Assembly: GCA_039922495.1 (NCBI GenBank)
Contig: JBDTEO010000029.1
Span: 124,001 to 188,000 of the forward strand
Direction: 5' to 3'
Length of the DNA: 64,000 bases
DNA from: JALYYC01 sp039922495
Lineage (GTDB): Bacteria; Chloroflexota; Dormibacteria; CF-121
Shown here: positions 27,966-35,576 of the stretch, piece by piece
Numbering within the stretch: the first letter of the stretch is position 1
How the letters are laid out: each line of letters starts with the position of its first letter
Notes under the pieces: model-generated
Database searches by the model: none
What the model was told of the DNA's origin: nothing
The model's input: only the letters and a program-made list of their open reading frames with translations
Position numbers and translations under genes: made by a program

Positions 27966-29830
27966 GGCACGCACTCCGCCTTCAGCGAACGACCGGCGTC
28001 CTCGGCCGCCTGCGCGGCAAGGGCGGCCAGGCCATCGTGCTGCTCGCCCTGACGGGCATGCTGCTGATTGGCGGCGTCGGCCTCGCCGTTGACCTGGCGA
28101 TCGGATACCTGTACAGCATTTCCGCCGAACGGGCGGCCGCGGCCGCGGCCCTGTCCGGCGTTGAGTTCATGCCGGATCAATTCGACGCCAGCACCGCAAC
28201 CCCGCTGGGCTCGCGGCACGACGCCACCGACCGCGCCATCGACGAAGCGAAACGCAACGGGTTCGATCTCGCCGACACGGCCAATGGGGTCACGGTGACG
28301 GCGCAGGCTGTGGCGGGCCACGCAAACCAGTTGAAAGTCACCGTGGCGCGCAACGCGCCAGTCTTCTTCATGCAAATGTTTGGCTTTTCCACCTACCGGG
28401 TGGTGCGGAGCGCCCTGGCGGCGTACCTTCCGCCGATCTCCCTGGGACAACCTGGCAGCCAGCTTGGCGGCACCGTGGCCAGTCTCGGCGGAAGCACGCA
28501 GTTCTTCATGCGCACCGAAGGCTTTGGGACTGACCGCTCGCAGGGTGACGCGTTCACGCCAAACCCGAACGGGAGCAGCATGGGCGCTTCGACCGACGTG
28601 CACCAGATCAGCTATGCCAACGGGGCCGAGCTCCAGGATGCCACGGTCAGCGATCGGGGTGGATACAACTTCCGCGTGGTCGTCCCGACCGGGGGCTCGG
28701 GTGGGGTCATCCAGGTCTACAACGCCGCCTTCTCGCCGGATAGCAGCAACTACTGCGAGAACGACAACGTCAACCCGGCTGCGCGTAGCTGCAACGCGCT
28801 CCGAGGCAACTACCACATGCACGAAGATGACGGGGGTCCCTTCGCCTATGGCACCAATGCCAACTACGCGGCGATGCGGTACACGCTCTACCTCGTAAAG
28901 AACAACTTCATCCGGACCACGGACATCATGTGCAGCCAACTGACCGTCTTGCCCATCGATGCCCGCAACTATGCCGCGGCCTCAGCCCAATACAAAAACA
29001 TCAACTCGGGTGCCAATATCACGCAGCTGTACTCGGGCAGCGCGCCGTCAAACATGTTCGTCTATCACAACTGGGTTGACGTGGCGAACTACAGCGGCGG
29101 ACAGGATGGCGGCCTGGTCACCCTTCGCCAGCCAAACCTGAGCGGGAGCTGCGGGGCCATTGGTGGCATCCTGCAGCCCGGCACCTACCGGCTGCGGGTC
29201 GATACCTTGAACTCCAACGGGACCGTGCCGGCGCCCGGGAGTACGGCCGGCGCGCACAAAGGGTACGCCGTTCGGGTCACCAACGGCGACGTCCTGCGGA
29301 CCGCCTGCAGCGGCTGTGCCCTGGCTGCGTGGGATGACATGGCCATCTACACGCCGATCAGCGTCGGGGCCGGCGGCCAGTTCGCCATCAAGCTCTTCCA
29401 GCTCCGCCCGGAGTACGCGGGCCTCACCGTCAACATCGACATCTTCGACCCGGGCGACCTCTCGAGCACCAGTGGTCGAGTTGTCCTCAACATCCTCGAT
29501 CCAACCGGAGCGGTGGCCACCTCGCCCCAGGGTGTCAACATCTATGACCTGGGCGTTCAGCGGTCCAACCTGAGCGGCAGCTATACCGTGATCGCGAGTG
29601 CTCAGAACGGCAATACCCGGGCGTCCTTCGTGGCGACGGACACCTCGAACGGGACGACGCGCAACGGGCACTGGGTCCATGTCGAACTCCCGATTCCGTC
29701 GAGCTACAACCCGACCCCGGGCCAGGACTGGTGGAGCCTGCAGTACCTCACCGGCCCCAACACCACCGCCGTGGACACGCTCACCGTGGCCGTCGGCCTC
29801 AAGGGCGGCCCGGTCCACCTCCTTCCGTAG
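27962..29830 (+). CDS. TadG-like protein with a large extracytoplasmic region
   Basis: 622-aa protein beginning with a TadG N-terminal segment (KGGQAIVLLALTGMLLIGGV) and a membrane helix that continues into VDLAIGYLYSISAERAA, the standard Tad helix. Residues about 60-150 resemble the conserved TadG region. The rest, about 450 residues, is Gly/Asn/Thr-rich with few cysteines, and beta-sandwich-like stretches (GTYRLRVDTLNSNG, GLTVNIDIFDPGD) suggest secreted, surface-exposed domains. ATGA overlap with the preceding gene makes a three-gene operon. Its size exceeds that of many TadG proteins; it lacks an evident von Willebrand A domain. Confidence 0.8.
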   Translation: MRHALRLQRTTGVLGRLRGKGGQAIVLLALTGMLLIGGVGLAVDLAIGYLYSISAERAAAAAALSGVEFMPDQFDASTATPLGSRHDATDRAIDEAKRNGFDLADTANGVTVTAQAVAGHANQLKVTVARNAPVFFMQMFGFSTYRVVRSALAAYLPPISLGQPGSQLGGTVASLGGSTQFFMRTEGFGTDRSQGDAFTPNPNGSSMGASTDVHQISYANGAELQDATVSDRGGYNFRVVVPTGGSGGVIQVYNAAFSPDSSNYCENDNVNPAARSCNALRGNYHMHEDDGGPFAYGTNANYAAMRYTLYLVKNNFIRTTDIMCSQLTVLPIDARNYAAASAQYKNINSGANITQLYSGSAPSNMFVYHNWVDVANYSGGQDGGLVTLRQPNLSGSCGAIGGILQPGTYRLRVDTLNSNGTVPAPGSTAGAHKGYAVRVTNGDVLRTACSGCALAAWDDMAIYTPISVGAGGQFAIKLFQLRPEYAGLTVNIDIFDPGDLSSTSGRVVLNILDPTGAVATSPQGVNIYDLGVQRSNLSGSYTVIASAQNGNTRASFVATDTSNGTTRNGHWVHVELPIPSSYNPTPGQDWWSLQYLTGPNTTAVDTLTVAVGLKGGPVHLLP

Positions 29831-29909
29831 TGATCCGGTCGGACACTCGCCACGTATCCCAGGTAGAAGAACCACCAGCGGCGTAGCCGCAATTCAAGGA
29901 GTACCCGGC

Positions 29910-30215
29910 ATGATCATCAGAACACTGCACCGTCTCGGCATTCCCAGCGACGCCTTCCATCTGATGGCGGGCGCGTCAATCCTCGGCAGCATCGCCATGT
30001 GGGCGATCCGCAATGACAAGGACCAGGCGCATGCCGAGCGTTTCGGCATCTTCATTGGCCTCTGGGCCCCGACCTTCATGATCATCGGCAGCCAGCTGCA
30101 CATGGAAGAGTCGAAGAAAGGCCTGGCCAACCCGCAGCTTCAGGCCATCTCCGAGAAGGCTGAAGGTACCGCCGACGAAGCCCGCCGCCGCACCGAACAG
30201 TACGCCAGCCGCTAA
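29910..30215 (+). CDS. Small two-helix membrane protein
   Basis: 101-aa hypothetical protein. Two hydrophobic segments (about 16-34, 44-61) flank a short charged loop, followed by a hydrophilic tail with many Glu/Ala/Arg residues. Recognisable relatives are small uncharacterised proteins of actinobacteria and Chloroflexota whose role is unknown. A clear AAGGAG precedes the ATG at 29910, and a small GCGGC-GTA-GCCGC hairpin (29878-29890) lies just upstream in the leader. A perfect-stem terminator follows, so it is probably a single-gene unit. Confidence 0.7.
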   Translation: MIIRTLHRLGIPSDAFHLMAGASILGSIAMWAIRNDKDQAHAERFGIFIGLWAPTFMIIGSQLHMEESKKGLANPQLQAISEKAEGTADEARRRTEQYASR

Positions 30216-30228
30216 CTCCTCCCCCACC

Positions 30229-30254
30229 GGAAGGCCGTCGCACAGCGGCCTTCC
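30229..30254 (+). terminator. Intrinsic terminator after the 101-aa membrane protein gene
   Basis: Perfect 9-bp stem GGAAGGCCG / CGGCCTTCC with an 8-nt loop, followed by a pyrimidine-rich CCTTCATTT. It lies 14 nt after the stop codon. Confidence 0.7.
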
Positions 30255-30430
30255 CCTTCATTTCGCCCCCTTAGCATGACCGCACGTGCCCACCAGATCG
30301 GCGCCCTTACCGCCGCCCTGACCCCAAGTCAACGGCGTAAACATCCGCCGGATCAACACGTTGATGACCAGCTTGGTCATGGACGAGCCGCCATCAGCCT
30401 GGACACCTTGCGACGGTTTGTCTTCCGGAA
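30255..30430. other. Intergenic region between convergent transcripts
   Basis: Downstream end of the SpoIID gene from the right and of the 101-aa protein gene from the left. It holds the dyad ATCAAC-AC-GTTGAT (30352-30365). I see no gene or convincing regulatory element besides that. Confidence 0.3.
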
Positions 30431-32266
30431 CTACCAGTACCGCCAAGTTTGCGCGGGCGTCGTGCCAAACATCTCGTTCCACAGGACGTCCCTGCCGGTC
30501 AGATTTGAGGCGTTGAAGCCGTGCAGGAAGGCCTGGACGCCGATGCGCTTGATGCCGCGCGACCCGATGAGCCCAACGGTGTTGAGCCGGTCCGAGGAAT
30601 CGCGGTCGTGGAGGTCGAGACCGCGCAGGTGCCCGTAGGTGGCGATATCGGCGGCGCTGAAGTAGATCCGTTCCAGCGTGGCGTAGCTGTAGGTGCCCGT
30701 GTACCAGGTGTGGCGCGGCGCCACGATGTCCCAGGGGTCGGCGACCCCCCGCAGGTATGAGTAGGTGGCCAGCGACCCACCGAAGACATCGGAGACGTTT
30801 GCCGTATGCCCGCCGTCGGACGCCGAGAAGAAGGCGACGATGACATGGCCGCCCGACATCAGCACCTGCCCGCTGGTCTGGTCGACGGCGGCGTTCTGCG
30901 GTCCGCTTTCGTTGTCGGCACCAAGGTACACCTGGTACTGGGTGGTGTCGTCGACGTCATAGAGCCCGGTGCTCCCCAGGTGCGTCAGCGCGTAACAGCG
31001 CGCCGCCACGATCTGCGCCTTGATTGCCTCCAGCGGCCAGGAGGCTGGCACCTCGCCAAGGCCGCGCAGGTAGTCTTCGATCGGCAGCACGTTGATGATG
31101 TAGTCGAGGCGGCCACTCGGTTGCGACACGATGCTGCCGCGATAGTGATGGTAGAGACCGGATGGCCCGTACACCGCGAGCCGCGTCCCGGGGTTGGTGG
31201 GCACGATCTTCTGCACGCCACCGGCGGCGTTCAGGCTCACGACCTGGCCGGGGGCGAGAGTGACGACCCGTCCGCCGGCGGTGAGCTGTGCCGGCCCATT
31301 GGCCACCACGCGGTAGGTCGCCGTGCCCCAGAGGACCGCGACATGAATCGGCGTGCTGGCCGTCGCCAGGCTCGCCCAGCTGGTCCCGCTGTAGAAGTGC
31401 TGGTCGATGAGGCGATAGTTCAAGCCGGCGAGCGCCATGCCCTTGGCGCCCCATTGCCCGAGCCCGACCCCATGGCCCCAGCCGTGGCCGCAGAATCGAA
31501 CCGAGCCGGCCGGCGCCGCGGCCGGGCAGGTGGTCCCGTACGCCGCCCCGGATCCTTTGAGCGCGGCCAGCGCCGCCTCCGTCTGGTAGCGGTCGAGCGC
31601 CGCCGCCAGCGAACGGCTCTGGCGGCTCAGCCCGGCGAGCTGGATCAGGGTCTGGCGCCGCTGGGCGTCGAGCTGGTCGTCATAGCTGGCGACCTGGGCG
31701 ACCTGGCCGGCGACCGCGTTGGCCCGGTCCTGCAGCGCCGCCAGCAAGGGGGCGAGCGCCGCCTGCTGTTGGGCGAGCAGCTGCCGCTCGGCCTCGATCG
31801 TCTTCTTCTCGGCCTGCAGCTTGCGGGCGATCTGGAATTCGCCGACCGACAATTGCTGCAGATAAATCGTGCGGCTGAGCAGGTCATCGAAGCTCCGCGC
31901 CGAAAAGATGAACTCGACCCAGCGCATGCCGCCAAGGGCGTAGATCTTTCGGACATCGGTGCGGAACGCCTTAAGGTGCTGGTCGTAGTTGGCCTGGTCG
32001 TTGACGATGCGGGTGGTCGCGTCCGCCAGTTTCAGCTGGAGTGCCTGCGCCTGGCCGGCGACGGGCCCCAGGTCGGCGGTGCTCTGCGCCAGCTGCGCCT
32101 GCAGCGCGGCCAGCTTTTGCTGGACGTCGCCCTGCTGGGCCTGGAGCGCGCTCAGGTGTTGTTGCTGCTGCTGCTGGGCCTGCTGAATTCGCGCCAGGCG
32201 GTCGGCGAGCGTGGTTGGATCCTCCGCGTGTGCCGGCACCGCGGAAAGCAGAAGTCCCAGCGCCAC
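30431..32266 (-). CDS. Coiled-coil SpoIID/LytB-domain cell-wall protein
   Basis: 611-aa exported protein. After the signal peptide (cleavage near SAVPAHAED) come two Gln/Leu/Ala-rich coiled-coil segments (about 16-100 and 150-230) resembling the PcsB/CwlO hydrolase-regulating coiled coil, with the internal GGMRWVEFIFSARSFDDLL block. A GHGWGHGVGLGQWGAKGMA motif follows near residue 260, then the SpoIID domain with GEVPASWPLEAIKAQIVAAR, whose Glu is the expected catalytic residue, and SASDGGHTA. SpoIID proteins are lytic transglycosylases or amidase enhancers acting on peptidoglycan. The GTG at 32266 truncates the n-region of the signal; RIVPRVAGALVALG upstream in frame looks like its natural start but has no ATG, GTG or TTG. 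Confidence 0.85.
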   Translation of the reverse strand: MALGLLLSAVPAHAEDPTTLADRLARIQQAQQQQQQHLSALQAQQGDVQQKLAALQAQLAQSTADLGPVAGQAQALQLKLADATTRIVNDQANYDQHLKAFRTDVRKIYALGGMRWVEFIFSARSFDDLLSRTIYLQQLSVGEFQIARKLQAEKKTIEAERQLLAQQQAALAPLLAALQDRANAVAGQVAQVASYDDQLDAQRRQTLIQLAGLSRQSRSLAAALDRYQTEAALAALKGSGAAYGTTCPAAAPAGSVRFCGHGWGHGVGLGQWGAKGMALAGLNYRLIDQHFYSGTSWASLATASTPIHVAVLWGTATYRVVANGPAQLTAGGRVVTLAPGQVVSLNAAGGVQKIVPTNPGTRLAVYGPSGLYHHYRGSIVSQPSGRLDYIINVLPIEDYLRGLGEVPASWPLEAIKAQIVAARCYALTHLGSTGLYDVDDTTQYQVYLGADNESGPQNAAVDQTSGQVLMSGGHVIVAFFSASDGGHTANVSDVFGGSLATYSYLRGVADPWDIVAPRHTWYTGTYSYATLERIYFSAADIATYGHLRGLDLHDRDSSDRLNTVGLIGSRGIKRIGVQAFLHGFNASNLTGRDVLWNEMFGTTPAQTWRYW

Positions 32267-32289
32267 CAGGGCGCCGGCGACTCGCGGAA

Positions 32290-32448
32290 CTATTCGGACG
32301 GCGCTCCCGCCCCGCCCGATGGACCGGGCTCAGGCCGTGGAGTCGGAGTGAAGGTCGGATTGCTGAACGGCGTGCTGACGCCCTTCGGCTTCTTCTCCTT
32401 CTTCTTCTTTTTGACCTCGCGTTTGCCCTTGTCGCGAGACTTGGCCAT
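32290..32448 (-). CDS. Small lysine-rich basic protein
   Basis: 52-aa protein starting MAKSRDKGKREVKKKKKE and ending in a Pro/Ser/Gly-rich tail. The N-terminal AKS-DKG-REVKK pattern recurs in small uncharacterised basic proteins of actinobacteria and Chloroflexota, as far as I recall. The ATG at 32448 has AGGCAGGAA upstream and is preferred to an earlier in-frame start (32484). It lies between the HDAC gene and the SpoIID gene on the same strand. The charge suggests nucleic-acid or ribosome contact; no function is known. Confidence 0.6.
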   Translation of the reverse strand: MAKSRDKGKREVKKKKKEKKPKGVSTPFSNPTFTPTPRPEPGPSGGAGAPSE

Positions 32449-32488
32449 GGTTCCTGCCTCCCATACCGAGATCGGGAGGGTCATTGTA

Positions 32489-33406
32489 TCAGCGGTTCGC
32501 GCTGAGTGCTCGCAGGCAGGCGACCACCGAGGCCCCCAACGCCGGCAGGTCGTAGCCGCCCTCGAGCGCCCAGACGCTCCGGCCTTGCGTGTATTGCCGG
32601 GCCCAACCCTGGATCATCGTCGCCAGCTCGCCGTAGGCCTCGGTGGTCACCTGCAGGCCCGCGAGTGGATCATCCGCATGGGCATCGAAGCCGGCGGAGA
32701 CCAGGATCAGCTCCGGCTTGAACGTGGCCAACGCGGGACCGACGATCGTCTCGTAGGCGCTCAGGAACTCACGGTCGCCACTGCCGGCCTCGAGCGGGAG
32801 GTTGTGAACGGTTCCGTGCAGGCCGCGCTCAGACGCGGCCCCGGTCCCGGGATAGTAGGGCGCCTGATGGGTCGACGCATAAAAGACGTCGCAATCCCGC
32901 TCGAAACTATGTTGGGTTCCGTTGCCATGGTGGACGTCGAAGTCGATGATGGCAACCCGCTTGATGCCCTGGGCGCGAGCCGCCGCCACACCAACGGCGA
33001 CATTGTTCAGCAGGCAGAACCCCATCGCTCGACCCACTTCGGCGTGATGACCCGGCGGTCGCACCACGGCAAAGGCGCTGGAAACCGTCCCGGCGAGCAC
33101 CTGGTCGACGCCGCTCGCGACCGCCCCCGCGGCGGTACGCGCCGCGAGCATCGAGAGCGGCGTCAGGTAGGTGTCCGGGTCGAGGTACCCTCCTCCACGC
33201 TCGGCGGCCAGGTCGAGCCGCTCGACATACGCGGGATCGTGCACCGCCCGGATGAGCGACTCCGGCGCCGGCAACGCGGTCTTGGGGGACAAGCCCAGCT
33301 CGGCATGCTTGATGGCATCGAGCGTGGCGCGGACGCGATCCGGCCGCTCCGGATGACCGGGGGCCTCGTGGGCGGCCTGCTCGGGATTCGTCAGGAGGGC
33401 AATCAT
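32489..33406 (-). CDS. Histone deacetylase superfamily amidohydrolase
   Basis: 305-aa class II-like HDAC/acetoin utilisation (AcuC)/acetylpolyamine amidohydrolase family protein, a zinc-dependent deacetylase of lysine or polyamine substrates. Active-site signatures are PPGHHAEVGRAMGFCLLNN, IDFDVHHGNGTQ (zinc Asp and His) and SAGFDAHADDPLAG (second zinc Asp). EGGYDLPALG near the end carries the conserved Gly-Tyr. Length is normal. The ATG overlaps the stop of the Memo-AMMECR1 gene (ATGA), so the two are translationally coupled. The physiological substrate cannot be read from sequence. Confidence 0.93.
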   Translation of the reverse strand: MIALLTNPEQAAHEAPGHPERPDRVRATLDAIKHAELGLSPKTALPAPESLIRAVHDPAYVERLDLAAERGGGYLDPDTYLTPLSMLAARTAAGAVASGVDQVLAGTVSSAFAVVRPPGHHAEVGRAMGFCLLNNVAVGVAAARAQGIKRVAIIDFDVHHGNGTQHSFERDCDVFYASTHQAPYYPGTGAASERGLHGTVHNLPLEAGSGDREFLSAYETIVGPALATFKPELILVSAGFDAHADDPLAGLQVTTEAYGELATMIQGWARQYTQGRSVWALEGGYDLPALGASVVACLRALSANR

Positions 33407-34704
33407 GAGATGGTTCGCGTCCGAAACCGTTCCAGGGTCAAGGGCCCGCCTGGATCGATGCCGGCCTTCTGACAGACCGCGGCAAGCTGTTCCACGACGC
33501 TCCCGATGCCGTCGATGCCCGGCAGCAGCAGGGCCTGCCGGTCGCCACGGCGGGCAATCAGACCGTAGACGGTGGGATCGAGGTCAGCCAGGCTCGCCAC
33601 GGGCTCCGGCGGGTCGAGCAGCTGAACGGAGACGGTCAGGTGATCAACCTCTGACAAGGTGACCGGATCGAATCGTGGGTCGCGAACAGCCGAGGCGATC
33701 GCATAGCGGATGATCTCCGCTGCCGCGCTCGGTCGTGTCGGAACGATGCTTCCCATGCAGCCGCGCAATTCCCCCGCCTTTCGGAGCGTGACGAACGCCG
33801 CGGACGGTTGCTGCAATTCGGGTGCGACCGGTTCTGGCGGATCGATGACCCGACCTTCGCTCAGGTAGGTTTCGATGGCTCGACGCCCCAGCGCCTGGAT
33901 GTCCGACACGCCACCGTTCTTCCCGAAATGCACCACCGGATACCCCACGCCGAACGGGCCCTCGTAGCTCAGCACCTCGGAGCGAAGGCCGGCGGCTCGA
34001 GCCGCGCCCAGGAGCAAGGCAAGGGGCCGGAGTCCGCACTCCCCTGCCTCTTCCGCCAGTGCCGGGGCAACCCGGCCGATCGATTCCCAGTCCTGGGTGT
34101 GAAGCGCCTCGATCACCAGGTTGTCGAAGACAGCGCCTTCTTTTTGGAAGCCATAGGGCGCGTCCCTGGTGAGGCGATGGGACAGGTCGCCGGAGGCGAG
34201 CAAGATCGCATTTCGGTCGAGAATCTGGCCGTGCAACCAGGCGCCAAAACGGTGAAATTGCTCGAGCGGCCAGCCGCTGATCCCGAGCACGATCACCAGT
34301 CGGCCTGCACTCGTACGCGGCAGGACGTGCAACGGGACGACGACGCCGTGATCGAGGTTGTTGTCGCCGGACCAGCGCAAACGGAAGCCCGCTTGTCCGG
34401 CAGCGGTCACCAACCGCGCGCTGCCGTCAACGTCGACGCTGGCGGCCACCTTGACATGCGGTGCGCGAAACCGTCCGAGATCGCCAGATACCTCGGGACC
34501 ACGCCGCACCGGCAGCTCGAACATGCCGCCCGGGCCGTGGGGCGAAACCACAATCAAGAGGTCGCCGTCGGTGCCGCTCAGCATGTCGTCGAGCCGGCGC
34601 ATCGCCGCGGCGGTCCTCCCCACCCGCTCCGCACTCAGACCGCCAACCTCGGGCACGAGCACCGGCGGATGGGCAATCAGGGCGCCGGCGACGATGCCGG
34701 GCAT
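33403..34704 (-). CDS. Fused Memo (system B) and AMMECR1 (system A) protein
   Basis: 433-aa fusion of the two non-radical-SAM components of AmmeMemoRadiSam. Residues about 1-260 are Memo/class III extradiol-dioxygenase-like: LIAHPPVLVPEVG, VVSPHGPGG, NNLDHGVVVPLHVL and ASGDLSHRL supply candidate metal histidines. Residues about 270-430 are AMMECR1: AFVTLRKAGELRGCMGSI, AVRDPRFDPVT, LLLPGIDGIGSVVEQL. The conserved RGC cysteine is present. The radical-SAM partner is not in the window. The gene is coupled to the HDAC gene (ATGA) and lies 9 nt after pyrF. The function of the system is not established; fused B-A forms are known in databases. Confidence 0.85.
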   Translation of the reverse strand: MPGIVAGALIAHPPVLVPEVGGLSAERVGRTAAAMRRLDDMLSGTDGDLLIVVSPHGPGGMFELPVRRGPEVSGDLGRFRAPHVKVAASVDVDGSARLVTAAGQAGFRLRWSGDNNLDHGVVVPLHVLPRTSAGRLVIVLGISGWPLEQFHRFGAWLHGQILDRNAILLASGDLSHRLTRDAPYGFQKEGAVFDNLVIEALHTQDWESIGRVAPALAEEAGECGLRPLALLLGAARAAGLRSEVLSYEGPFGVGYPVVHFGKNGGVSDIQALGRRAIETYLSEGRVIDPPEPVAPELQQPSAAFVTLRKAGELRGCMGSIVPTRPSAAAEIIRYAIASAVRDPRFDPVTLSEVDHLTVSVQLLDPPEPVASLADLDPTVYGLIARRGDRQALLLPGIDGIGSVVEQLAAVCQKAGIDPGGPLTLERFRTRTIS

Positions 34705-34713
34705 GGCGGTTCG

Positions 34714-35544
34714 CTAGGCTCGAGCCGGCACGGGGTCGGCGCGCACGGCGTTGATCGCGTCGCGATACGAGATCGCCGCGGCGCGCGCGGCGGCGCCAAA
34801 GTCGTCGCTGCCGGCGGCAAACAAGATGCCGCGCGAGATAGGGACGATCACCCCACGGCCATCACCGCGGATCGCCGCCCGGATGGCCGCGCGCAGGTCG
34901 GCTCCTTGCGCCCCGATGCCAGGGAGGAGGAGCAGTCGGTCGCCGGCGATCTGCCGGACGTCGCGAACCTCCGCCGGCGCAGTGGCGCCGACGACGAGAC
35001 CGACGTTCCCGTTGTGGTCCCAGCGGACCGCGGCGCGGGCGACATGGCGATAGAGCGCGTCCCCATCCGCCCGAAGATGCTGGAATTCGTTGGCGCCGGG
35101 GTTCGAGGTCCGGCAGAGGATGAAGATCTCTTTGTCCTTGTGCGCCAGAAAGGGCGCGACCGCATCGTGGCCGAGGTAGGGATTGACGGTCACGGCATCC
35201 GCACCCCAGGCGCCGAAGATCCCATGCGCGTACGCCTGCGCGCTGCTGGCCACATCACCCCGCTTGGCGTCGAAGATGACTGGGATGCCGGGCTTGAGCA
35301 TCCCCATCGCCTGCTCCAGCAGGCCACTCCCCTCCCGGCCCCAGCGTTCGAAGAAGGCCAGGTTGAGCTTGTAGCAGGCCACCAGGTCCTGCGTAGCGTC
35401 GAGGATCTCGCGGAGGAATCCCGCCACTCCGGCAGGCGAACGCGGAATGCTGGCTGGCATCAGGTCGGGTTCGGGATCGAGGCCCAGACAGAGTAGGGAC
35501 TGGCTCGCATCTTCGCTCGAGCGGAGCTTGGCCTTGAACGTCAT
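34714..35544 (-). CDS. pyrF: Orotidine 5'-phosphate decarboxylase, PyrF type 2
   Basis: 276-aa OMP decarboxylase of the long (type 2) subfamily, final step of UMP synthesis. The catalytic Lys-Asp motif is in VIFDAKRGDVASSAQAYA; other family blocks are CLGLDPEPDLMP near residue 20, KLNLAFFERWG, and the C-terminal PGIGAQGADLRAAI and VPISRGILFA. It stands alone without other pyr genes and is the first gene of the pyrF, Memo-AMMECR1, HDAC run. Divergent from the 2-oxoglutarate dehydrogenase gene with 32 nt between starts; a TAACAT hexamer lies 9 nt before its ATG. Confidence 0.94.
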   Translation of the reverse strand: MTFKAKLRSSEDASQSLLCLGLDPEPDLMPASIPRSPAGVAGFLREILDATQDLVACYKLNLAFFERWGREGSGLLEQAMGMLKPGIPVIFDAKRGDVASSAQAYAHGIFGAWGADAVTVNPYLGHDAVAPFLAHKDKEIFILCRTSNPGANEFQHLRADGDALYRHVARAAVRWDHNGNVGLVVGATAPAEVRDVRQIAGDRLLLLPGIGAQGADLRAAIRAAIRGDGRGVIVPISRGILFAAGSDDFGAAARAAAISYRDAINAVRADPVPARA

Positions 35545-35564
35545 TTGAATTCAATGTTAGCGGG

Positions 35565-35570
35565 TAGAAT
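35565..35570 (+). promoter_or_regulatory. Putative leaderless -10 element of the E2-E1 2-oxoglutarate dehydrogenase gene
   Basis: TAGAAT ends 6 nt before the GTG at 35577, inside the 32-nt divergent gap with pyrF. No ribosome binding site is visible. Confidence 0.55.
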
Positions 35571-35576
35571 CTCACC

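Noticed and set aside
30806..33472. 888-codon plus-strand open frame over the SpoIID and HDAC genes
   Set aside because: Shadow of two convincingly identified minus-strand genes.
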